Assembly: GCF_016859285.1 (NCBI RefSeq) | Contig: NC_053408.1 | Span: forward strand, 4,781,713 to 4,845,712 | Origin: Xiphias gladius | Taxonomy: Eukaryota > Chordata > Actinopteri > Istiophoriformes > Xiphiidae | Direction: 5' to 3' | Length of the DNA: 64,000 nucleotides | Part shown: positions 11,760 through 23,700 of the stretch, in pieces | Position numbering within the stretch: the stretch's first letter is position 1 | How the letters are laid out: each line of letters begins with the position of its first letter | Translations under genes and position numbers: made by a program | Notes under the pieces: model-generated | Database searches by the model: none | What the model saw: only the letters and a program-made list of their open reading frames with translations | What the model was told of the DNA's origin: nothing

Positions 11760-12810
11760 AAGTATACAAACCGTGGCTGTCAAGTCTGACGCCGCCGTCT
11801 CGATGTGGCCTACGGCGCTTTCGGGGTCTCGGCGCGCGGAAGGGGGGCTCTCCTCACCTGCGCACCTACCTCCCGACGCGACGCCACAGGTCCGAGTCTC
11901 GGCCAGTGCGGGGCTCCTTTGTTTGGACTCGGTTGGAGGTCTTTAAAGCGCTACATCGGCACTGGCGACAGGCCGGACCGTCCTCACGAAAGCCCAGAAC
12001 CAGGTGGGAGGATCACTTCCTCCTTCCTGAACTCGGTGAAGGGCTGTCGTCAGTGGCAGGCGGGTCACGTGCGCCGCTTCTGATCGGTCCTGCCCTGCCC
12101 GGTGCAGTGTTGCGACACATGTTCAGGCACAAGACACTAGTTAAAATAAACTCGATTATCCAGATGTGAAGAAGCTTGTTTTTTTTTTTTTTTTATAACT
12201 CTGGAGTCTTATTTCAGCGCACGGCCGGATCAACCCTGTTGTGGGGCCATGGAGGGTTAAAAAAAAAAAAAACACACTGGCTTCTGGGGCCCTTATGACC
12301 GCGGCCCCTCACCTTGTGCCCTCCGTGCGTTGTACCGTATATGTGCCCCGTGATCGGACGACGCACCCGTCGAATACGCGGCACGCGGCAGGCGTTACCC
12401 GCAACTGACGCGCCCGACCGGCGCTGTCCGGCGAAGACGCACGATCGCATTCGTGGCCGTGGGAAAATCACGACTCTCGTCCGGAGCAAAGGAGAAAAAC
12501 ATTTGACGTGAAAGATTCTCCACATTGCGACATCGTTTCTGTTTGTTTGTTTGTTTAACGATGATCATAATCATTCCCCGGCCTCAAGGTAAAAAAGTCA
12601 CCATTTTGGGAAACCTGCGTACTTGCCCCTGGTGGAGGGTCAGACGATGTCAGGTCGTGAATCCGATGGAATTCATTCACCCTGCGAAGAAGAAACTGAG
12701 CTCTGCGGGCCGGGGCGATGGCCGCCCGTCGTGTACCAACACCGGCCTTTCCTGCGGAGGTAACCGTAAAGCGACAGGATCCTGCCGCGGGTCAAAGCGA
12801 TAAGCGTGTT
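11760..12810. other. CpG-rich stretch without a recognisable gene
   Basis: About 1 kb with many CG dinucleotides (for example around 11800-11900 and 12340-12470), in contrast with the AT-rich DNA around it. The open frames in it are short and I recognise no protein or structural RNA. It could be a CpG island of an unseen first exon, a regulatory block, or unmethylated foreign DNA. Confidence 0.45.
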
Positions 12811-13249
12811 TCGCAAAATGTCCAATTTTTGCTTTAATTAACTTTAACTCTAATTTACTTTAATTAAATGACACGCGACATGTCCGCACAATACAAACTA
12901 AATGAATTCAGTTCTTACAACTGGCTTTGGACTCAAGATTCAGTCTCGAGATTATGTTATTTGATATATTTGCACTTTAGCTTTTGCAAATTCTTAAACA
13001 AATGAGCAAATGATACTGTGCACAGCCAGTAATAAACAGAACCTGGGGCTTTTGGGGCCTCTTGGGGATCTGGGGCCTGCTCGGAGGGGGGGTTGTTGCC
13101 TGCTCAGTAATCCAGCCTTGAAGCACACAAAAGGTCATCGAAATACGTTAAAGCTCACTCTGTCAAATCAGTACCGTGTCGTTAACCTAGTACAGAACGG
13201 CGTGGCACGACCCACATCTGGACATTTCTCATTAACAGAGGAGCGGAGA

Positions 13250-14739
13250 GACAAGAGGGATGTGCAAATAGTTTATTGGCGGGTTGACAGTCGAAGGGGG
13301 TTTGATGTGTGCACTCTGTGGCAGAAGAATAATTTGACAAGCAGAGTAGATATATTCAGAATTATTCTCTAGAGCACGATTCTTCAAATCATGGGAAGCC
13401 GTCCACATAAGAAAGTAGGGTTCAAAAATCCTCAACCACACACACACCAGGGGAAACAGAAACATACAGTAACGTAAATCTACACACACACACACACACC
13501 ACAAACAATGTCAAATCATCATATGTGTATTTCAGTAAACTAAGAATCCCCTTTCACGAAGGCAATTGAATGAAATAAAATATACTTCGTTCCACTACGA
13601 GATTATGGAATGTGTTGTTAGAGACACCTACGCTTGGATTAGTACTAAATGAAGGTTTTCCGTTGGTGGTGGAATGACGAGGCGTGAAAACGCAGGCAAG
13701 GGATTTAAACGATGACGCGAAGCGGACTTTTTTTTCCCCCCCACTGAGACTGTGCTAAGACACAAGAACACGACTCGTCTCTAAAGCCTCTACCTGTCAT
13801 GCAGGTGTCTCCTAAAAAGCAGTAGAAAACATCGGGAGTCCGGACAGTGATCCGTTCGGACATTAGTATACATTCCACATGTCAACTTCTAAAATAACAG
13901 TACTCTGATACAGAAAAAGATTGCATTGTTTAGGCAGATTTCACTACGATAAACCGAGAAAAGTCGTAAATATCCGGTTGTTTTTCCTACTGCCGCGCTG
14001 CTGACTGTTAACACCCAGAATATCCGTGTAGCTCCAGTAGCGTCGTCCTCGACGAGAGCCGGCGTCTCCGAACATTTCTACCTTTTCGTGACGTTCAGCG
14101 ACATTCACTTTCACGGCTCTGGTTCTGAGAGGAATCTAGACAAGCCCCGGCGAAAGACAATTACTTTTCAGCGCAGAGGAAGCAGCCACAACAGCCGTAC
14201 AAACACTAAGATGAAGAGCTGAATTACACGGTTTTCGTCCATTCAGAACCACAGCTCCTACACTCCTTTCGACCGACACGATAAAGCTCTATGGCCCAGG
14301 TAAACAAGGCATGGCAAAGGTTAACCACTATCCGTAATAATTCACAAGTGTATATACGGTTAATTTCATCAAAATGTTGAAGCTAAATTAAAGGCAAAGG
14401 CAGGAGAAGCCGTTCATGGATGCTCGTTTCTTTCTAATCAACAGTGTTCAAAAATAAATGCTCCTATTTCTTTTTCTATTTCAACATTTGACATGGTTGT
14501 CTGTTTGGTCCAAATAAACTCTCCACCCTTTGAGAAATCAATCAGTTGCATGAATCATAAATAGGTTCTCTTTGTCTCTCCTTTAAGTAACTCAAAATAA
14601 ATCCAGAGACTGGAAAGGGTGAGCCATTACACGGGTCATAATCTAAATATTCTCTTTATATTATGTTTAAAAGTCAAATAAAGTCCCTCCCACGACACTT
14701 TTACAGCCTTACAGTAGCTTTCTCACAGCTTTCCCTCCC
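13250..14739 (-). other. nbr1 3' untranslated region
   Basis: From the nbr1 stop codon the minus strand runs to an AATAAA read across 13275-13270 (GCCAATAAACTATTTGC). No competing gene is seen between, so a 3' UTR of about 1.45 kb is likely. Short CA repeats lie at 13435-13500. Confidence 0.55.
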
Positions 14740-17700
14740 TCAGTGCTGAGCGTCGACAGCTTCGTTCTGGCTGTCCTCGGCCATCTGCACCAGCTCGTTG
14801 ACGGTGTGCAGCAGACTGTACCCGTGCTTCCTCAGCAGCTGCTGGTTGAGGCACTGGTCTCTGAAGCCCATCTCCAGCAGCATGGCCATCATGGAAGGGT
14901 CCTGTCTGGTGGCTGGGTCGATGCCTCGCTGGATGGCGGGCGAGAAAAACGCGTTAGGAGGAGAGCACTGAGCGGGAGAGTTGAGGTCAGTGGAGGGTAA
15001 ATGGAGACGAGAAGGTGAGCGCTATTGTGGTCGTGTCTGTCCATCCCAGGTGCCTAAACGTGACACTGAATGTTGGTGTGATAGCAAGAATTAATTCAAA
15101 TTCAACCCTGCTGCTGCATTACACTCCTTGTAACTACAGCGTAAAAAGACTTTGTTTACCCAGAACTTGTCTTGTCAGGCGGCATGCGCCCCCAAGGCTA
15201 TGTACCTCTCTAACAAAGCTTCTCCAGCTTAACATTTATTGAACCACTTGTAATCATATACTTAAAAATGAACCACTGTGTTAAGGGAGCTTGTTGGCAA
15301 GCTCTGTACTGCATGGTGGGAAGGACCGTAAAACTAAAACAATGAGCTGAAAGACACCAAAACACTCCATAGAGCTGAGGGGAACTGCAGAGTTGGGTGA
15401 TATTTCTTGTTGTCCCCACAACAAACATCTTTCATATTACGTAGAAAAATCGGATTCATTGTCAATATAAAAATATCGATTATAGCTACTTTAAATAGCT
15501 ATAATCATTATTTTGGGGGAGAATACTTCCGTTATGTTAACTCAAAAAGCCCCCACAGGATCCTGAGATACTGGAAACGTGACATCTCACACACCAGCTC
15601 TACCCAATCAATTTTGGCATGTTTTGCTGTCATGTAATGAAGCTTTGAGTCACAACTCTTCCCCACTCTGGACGTCTTCCTCTGCACGTTGGCTATACTT
15701 TTTTTTTTAAAAGTGTGGACATAATAACGCTGTGTGATGTACCTGTATCGCACAGTTTGGTCCAGTGAAGAGGGCCTTATAAGCGGACGCTGCCACAGAA
15801 AGAGCCCCCTTGACAAGTCCCTCTGTGATGCCTCCTTGGCCCCTGGTACAAAGACAGAGATGTGGTTGCACTGGGTTATGTAACCGTACTACAAGGAACA
15901 ACGTGTTCCAGTTTTCTTCATTGTCACAAAAAGGCACAAACAGTAGATATGACAATTTCCTTCACAAGAGCGAAGCGTCGTCAAGTTTTACTTTTTGATA
16001 TATAGCACCTTGGCTGCAGCGCGTTGCTGGGTCTGGGGTTGTATGTCTCAAAGGCACTGGATGCTGAGCCTGCTGATCTGGACAGACCAGATGACACTGC
16101 AGAACAAATAACACACGCAAACACACATAACATTAGAGCCTTCTGCTGAAGCGACAAATCCTGAGAGCCTGCAGGCTGGCTTGCTTCCTGTCATAAAAAC
16201 CAAGGGGCAAAATGTGTTTCCTTTCTGGCCTCAACCGAGCCAACAACTCTTCAAATGACAAAACCGCAAATTCAGGCCAACAGTGTGAGTCAAACAGTAG
16301 GATCTGAGGCAGCACTGTAGTTACACTATAAACTTTTCAATCCAGGAATATGTCTTATTTATGTTTTGCAATATAGCGGCACTGAGTGGAAGTTAAAATA
16401 AAAAACACTGGTAAAGATGTTATGCTGACGCTGTAGTGGCTTGTGTGCCATGCGTGCCAGTTCGCACTGTGACACTGTGATGTGCTTGTATCCAGCGATT
16501 CAAGTATTAAAACTCACCATTTAGGTGGACCCTTGGTTGGCACGGCTCATATGGTTCACAGGCTGGAGGACTGTGGTCCTCAGCCAGGTACAGTGCCTCA
16601 GACCTGAAAAGACAGTAAACGACCTACAATGAACCCATATAAGGCTGTAGCAGGGGGATAAAAATGACAATGGACAGAGCTCACTTTGGGGCTTTATTTA
16701 AAAACCTGAAACCAGGAATTAATATGCATCCATTTTAAATAGCAAAATTTGATTTTCCTTCTGTTCCCAGAGACATATTCCAAGCTTTTTTGTTCCCCTT
16801 GCAACTGGAGCCTGATCTGACCTTGACAGTTTCTTGCTAAACTTTAATTAACATTAATACTCGGCTTCCATATGGATGCTCGACCAGCTTCTGGCACATT
16901 TCACTATGTGTATTGGTAACTGACAATGTTAGCTGAAGACAGAACACATTTTTTAGCATGAGAACATAAAATTTGGCAGTAACTCAGTTTAAATTGCTCT
17001 ATTTCTTTCATAATCAGATAGTATTTTTTGATGAAAATGCACGTTTTGTGTGTGTTAACAGACTTCTGAACTACAGAGGATCATTTGACTGAGCCCCCAT
17101 CTGACCTGGGTGAGTAGAGGGCCGGTGGGGACAGCAGGAAGTCAGGCAGAATCGGCGGTGGCACCACTTCAGGGGTGAGCGTCACGGCGTCCAGCGTTTG
17201 GGAAGCGCACAGCATCTGGTTCACGCTGCTGTGGATGGGAGGGACGGGTGGAGGCCGGGTGTTCACTGGTGAATCCTCAGCGGCGACCACCTCCGTCCTC
17301 TCCTGCCTCTCTCTCAGCGGTGCCGCCCTGCCCGACTCAGAGTCGGAGTCGTCCTCTTTCTCCTGGTGTACGTCTGGATCGGCTGCGGTCGCGGCAGCAA
17401 CGGCGGCGGTGTCAGGCTGAGACATGGCGGAGCTGTACATGGACTCCCCCAGGGGACGGCTGGTGTCAAAGCAGTCTGGGAGGACGATGATGTAGTCGTC
17501 GCATGAGGAGACTGAGGAGGTCTGGCTGCTGACCTGAGCCACGGGAGGAGAAGATGGTGACATTTACGGACGTCATTACATGAGAAGGACAACGCTAGCA
17601 CCTCTTACAATATGTTTCTGAATATGTTTTTTTACTGGGATGAGAAAATTCTCCTACCACATATTCTAAAATAGAAAAAAAACTTTATTTGACCCATGCT

Positions 17701-20700
17701 TAAACTAGAGACAGGCCTTAATTTATAACGCCCCCTGTTCCCCAGTTAATGCAAACCCAAATCTTCCTCCATGTCTACCTTTGGTCTTAATAAATGCACT
17801 GTGATGCATTTATTATTATTCCATCAGTAGAGCAAGAGTCATGCCAGGCGTTCCATTTTGCCTTTTCCCCTGAACGACGTTGAGCTTGAGCGAATAAAGC
17901 TCAACCCTTCCTCCAGAATTTCCACCTTAAAAAATGTCTTGCAGCCTTCCATTATTTGATTATGATTAATATTTGAATACCGGCCTCGCATTAGAATTCA
18001 CAACCTTTCTTAAGCTGACAAGCAGACAATCTAAAAACCTCTCTCAATGCGTGGTCACAAAGCTAAGAAAAGGGCTGTTTTTTTCCTTAAAACTCATAAA
18101 AAGGGAAAGTTTGGAGACAGAAGGTTTTCACAGAATGTGTTACCAGTGCATTAAAGAATCTCCTGCAAGCTTAAGAATTTCAGGATTTTATTATTAGTTT
18201 TACCGACAGGTGAAGGCAATGAACATGAATGCAGCGAGTATAAAATAAACTTAGTTTTAGGTTTTTGTCTTCTCTAGCAGTCTCCCTCTATAAATCTAAA
18301 TCTTAATAATTTATGATCTGCTTTGTCCATCAAAACAAAATGCAAGTGTTAGTATAAAAAGATTGAATCCTCACCTCATCCCAGTCTTCTCCCTTGGTTC
18401 CACCCTCCTCTTTCTCTTCTTGAGTGTCCTTGATGTTTTGCATTTCTTCCAAAATCACGACTTCTTCATCCTCATAATCATGATGTGAACTGATATGCAG
18501 GTTTTCATTCGCTGGTTCCAGGAGAAGACCTTATAAAGTAAAAAAAAACAAAAAACAAAACACAAGCACCAAAATGAGCATCAAAATGTTGCAGGTGAAG
18601 CGCCATTAATTAATAACTACAAGAGATGTGATATTGAACGGTAATCACAAATGTTTTAAGATCAGTTAAGGCAAAGAAGTTTTTGAAATATCTGTCAAAA
18701 AAAAACAAAAACTGAAAAATATGACGCTAGAATCCTGGAAGCCATTGTCTAACCTGGCCTTGTCTCCTCTTCTTGGGTGGTCTGGTTGAGACCTGTGCTG
18801 GGAGGCAGAGCTGAACTCTCAAGTCTGACGGCACAGATCTCCTCATTTCCTTCGTCTACCCTCTCCTTCGTCTTCTCAGCCTCCACTGCTCTCTCAAAGC
18901 AAAAGCTCGTACCCCGGGAAACAACTGAGATATTTTACAGAAGAACAAACAGTGCTTAGTACCTCATTGTACAGAAACCTTTGAACACAAAACAAATACA
19001 CTATACACGGGTTGGAGAGATGCTCTTGGAATAGAATAAGACGGCGTGATTAAGGACGGCGCAGTGGCTCCTCACCCTGTGGTTTGTGGCTGCTGTGATG
19101 AACTCTGCGCAGGGGTCTGTGGTCGGGGGCTTCCTCCAAGGTGAGGGAGCGGATGACAGTCTCACAGAGGAACTGGGCTCCACTGATCTCCTCCTCCCTC
19201 TCCTCCTCCTGGGTCACGGGCTCTGAAAGCTCCCTCTGCTGTCCCAGTTTCACTCCTGATCAAAATACAACAGACTCTAATTATTACATGCTGCCACATT
19301 TTGCCTGGGCTGACAGGACAACTTTTTACTTTAGTTGCATCCACTTATCCAGCAACCGTCTGCATCACAATTCCTACTATTAAACGCACACATCTCTTGG
19401 GGTTTTCTACTACTCAACTCATCTCACCGAAAAGTTTTTTGACCCCTGTGACCTCTGTGTCTTCTCTTATTTGTGAGGTTATGGCCTTCTCCAATACTGG
19501 TGCATCATGGGGCAGTGGGGATATGCAGGGCGTCAAATCTACAAAATTTAGGTAGAACAAACACAACACAGTTTTTACACCTATGTGTTAATGTTAAAGA
19601 GAGATGTAGCCACAGTTCCTCCTACAAAGGCGAAGGCAATTCTTGAAGGAAGGATGTTACACAGTAAACAGCAGAACTGTCTCACAGCTCACGTTAATCA
19701 TGCCTTTAGAGCATCATATGTTGCTTACCGACGGGAGTGTTATTAGGAACCTTCTCCAACTCTTGCGCTATATTTATATCCAGCAACTCAAATGACAGTA
19801 GATCCTGAAAAAGAGCAGATGTAGATAGAATGTAAAATACTGCGTTTCACACCATTTTCACCCTATTTTCCCAGTTGAAATTTGGCTTGGTTTGATCAAT
19901 TAGCCTATGCGCAACTTGAAGCTCAGGCAGTGCAAAGGGAGTATTGACTGAAACCACTTTAAAACCATGCTTTTTGGTTGATGAATGACAAGAGCTTTGA
20001 GTGTTCACCTGTGCAGTCAGCAGGTTGACCGAGGGGAAGTAATAGTCTTCACAGCTGAGGTCTACAGACCTCATCTCCTTCTCCTTCTCCACTGGCCTCG
20101 CCTCCTCCTTCTGAAGCACAAACAAGAATGGCGTCATTAGTGCCACTTCAGCGTTCATTCAACAATGGCCATTTCTATTATGATTAGGAGCGTTCCCACT
20201 ATAAATTATTATTATTGGTGTTTCAGTGTTTGAAAATCTGTATTATCCAAACGCTCTTGAGATACATTCGTCACAAAAACCACTGTGTTCTTTATATTAC
20301 ATTTTTCCATTGTTACCCTGGAAACTGGACACAAAAGGTCACTAAGTATACTGCCTTATACCACCATGTTCATATTGCCATATTTAGGCCTGAAACTAAC
20401 AATTCTTTTCATGACTGATTAATCTGTCAGTGTTTTCTCTAATCATTTAGTCCATAAAATGCTGGAGAACAGCACAAAAATGCCCATCACAACTTCCTGA
20501 AGCCCAAGTTGACATCTTCAAGCTACAACGAAACAGAAAACCCTCACATTTTGAGACCAGGAGACGGCAAATGTTTTGTCTTTTCCCTTGAAAAAATGAT
20601 GTTGATGTTAATTAATCGATTATATACAAAATTGTTGATGATTAGTTTTCTGTCGATCAGCTAATCACTCATTTAACTGGACCTTACTTATCTCAAATAA

Positions 20701-23700
20701 TAACATAATCTAGATTTACATGTAAACAGGCGTCGCTGTACAGGGTGTCACTGGTTAGCAGACTTGCCAGTCTTTTGCTCTGATGTCCGAGTGTGTTGCG
20801 GCTGTTGCCGGGGTCGACCACGATGCTGCACCACACACGCGGGCCGAACTGACACCCGCAGTGCGCCAGCCGCCAGTGGGAGGTGTACGTCCCCTCCATG
20901 ACGGGAGCGACAAAGGCCACGCTGACCACCCCCACTTGCCCGGGCAGCAGCAAAGGGACCGGCACCTCCCTCCTCTTCTCCGACGCCAGGCCGAGGTTTC
21001 CCCACATGAACACTAGCTGGGTGCACGCACACACATACACAAAACACAAAATAGAAATACGCATGCGAAAAAGGCACAAAGACAAGAGCATGCAACCAAA
21101 GTCACACGACAGAAAAAAAATGCACACAGGCAAGTGAGGGACACGCACACACATACACACACACACACACATATATTCAAACAATGACAGAGACTTAAAA
21201 ACTTAAAACCACACAGATTCAACCTAATTCAAATAATAAACATCTCAGACAAAAAAAGAGCATTAGTTGCTTTAGGCTGGGTAAGAAATCTTAGCTGGTG
21301 TTAGTGGATGAGAAGAAGCAATGAGCTGAGTGGGGGCTCAAAGTGGAAGTGAAGCGGGGGGGCAAAGAGAGAGTGGAACCTGTCCTCTCGGTGGGTGGGA
21401 GGGGTACCTTAGTCTCTGAGGTCCAGCTGATAGTGCCCGAGTTCCTCATCTTCCAGTATTTGATGAACTTGGTACCTGGCTCCAGACGGGTGCCGTCAGG
21501 CAGATTTTCATCCAGAAACAAGGCAGCCATTGTGGGCACCAAGGACGTGTGCGAGACCCCGGGACCCCTAGTTTCAAGTGTACAGAGCATTGTTGAAAAT
21601 AGCCCTGGTTTCTTATAATACCCATCTCTTTTGTTCTCTACGAATCAAAAAAGCAGGACCCCAGATTTTTTTGCAGCTCAAAAGCACTTTTTCTTAGAAA
21701 ATCTATGAAGCAGCAGCAGCAGTTTTCACATTGAGGTAGTTCCAACATTTTCCACCACCCCAGAGCAGCCAGCGATACACTTATACAGACTAGATTACAA
21801 AGATGGCATATTTTGATTTCTTTTCTTGGAAAAAAAAAGACTTTTTTGCATCCATGCTGGGTTCGAGGTACCCAGCACTGTCGGACGCCCTTCCGAAGTG
21901 GCGCTTACTCTGGACTGGAGGCCTGGGGATCAGGGACCGGGGCAGGGATGGGACCTTGGGCTGGGGCTGGACCTGAGGCTGTTTCTGAGGCAGCAGGAGG
22001 GGGCAGGGCTGGGACCTGGGTGGATGCGGAGGCCATGTTTGTCAAATTGGCTCTGCCTGAGGTAGAGGGCCCACTCCACTGCAGCCCCCTCTTCTCCAGT
22101 CTCAGTTTCTTCTTGATTTCCTTCACTTCGGCTCTTAGCTGCCTCCTTTCTGCTTTGAGGCGCTGTCGCTCGGCCTTGCGCACTGTCCTGTCTCCTCGCC
22201 TTGGGAACCTGGTTTGAAATGTCATCAGGAACACCTATTTGTTGACTATCAAATGTTTATTTTCCAAGAACAAAACGCATTCACACTCACAATTCATGAA
22301 TTACAGTAATCTGTCTGATGAAACATTTTGTAATCCTGCTTTGCATCTAATTCTATTAATATTTTCCTCCATTAAAAGGGGCTAGCACTGTTGTAAGTAA
22401 AAATATCTGTTTCAAGAGGTAGGTAGGATTCATCCTCAGTCTTGGGGTTTTACCTTAACTCTCCAGACATTCCATGCTCAGGGATGGAGAGAGGTGTCTT
22501 GGTTCTTACGAGGTTGTGGCTGGGGTCATGGCTATGTCGGCACATCTCACACAGGATGCAGGACGGGCACACACTGGCAGGGAAAAAGCCAAAGAAAACG
22601 TCATTATCGATTCTCATAAGGCCGCTTAAAGAACACAGAACATGCAAAAAACGAAAAACATAAAAAAGCATGTCGTAGACAAAGGATAAACTCATAAAGG
22701 TGAAATGGTCTATAGGATCAACAACAGTAAAAAGTGACATGTTCAAAGTATCACCACTGTCACGTATTGATTCACCAGATGATACATTCTCTGAATTTGG
22801 GAAATGTGTTTTTCTATATGGGAATTGAATGTTCCAAAAGTGTCATAGTTAACCATTTTCTTCTAAATACTGCATATTATACTTTTTATACTCTTCCATG
22901 CCTACCTGCACTTGTAGGCCCCCTCAGAGGTGAGTTTGTTGCAGCTGCTGCAGTTTGGGGTGTAGCCGAGGGACCCACTTGAGGTGGAGGGACCTGGCCT
23001 GGGCCCTATAGGTCCACCACTAGCCCCACTGGCCTCATGGGGCCCATCAGAGGATTTGTGGGTACAGCACTGCCCAGAAAAGTCACTGCACATCCTTTCA
23101 ACTACCTCTTTGACCACCTCGTCCTTAAACTATGAAAAAGACCAAAGTCAAAAACACAAAATAAAACAAAAAACAATCAAGCCTCGTACTTATAAAAAAA
23201 AAAGTTCAATAAAACTTTACCTTCTCCATGTATGATCTAAACCACATGGGAGGGGGCTCATCTTCCGATTTGTTCCCCTTGTTGTCTTTCGCTGTGACCT
23301 ATAATCAAACACATGAAACTTTCATCAGTTAAGTTAGATTATATGAAATATGTAAGCTTGATTTAAATCAAATTCCCCTACATGCGTTCAGCAGTAGTGG
23401 CTCCCACAAACCCTGTAAATTTCCAGCACTGCCAGTTAAATGCATAGGCAATAAAAAAAGCGTTATTTTCCCTTAAGATAAACTGATTTGAGGCAACAAC
23501 TACATTGAAATTATTTCAGAAACTATACACGGCTATTAAACTAACATTAAAACTAATGATGGAAATTTGTTAGAGGTGTGGTTCTAGAACAAAAGTTTAC
23601 TGAAGGTCGTCAAAGCCAAAAACACCGTAAAACACTGCACATGTGAGAATCTATAAGGAGAAGAGAGGGGAGGAAGAGGAGGAGAATCCATTGGCTTCCT

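Noticed and set aside
20748-21095. Alternate frame overlapping nbr1 exon 11
   Set aside because: The nbr1 frame carries the FW-domain motif; this one is a shadow.
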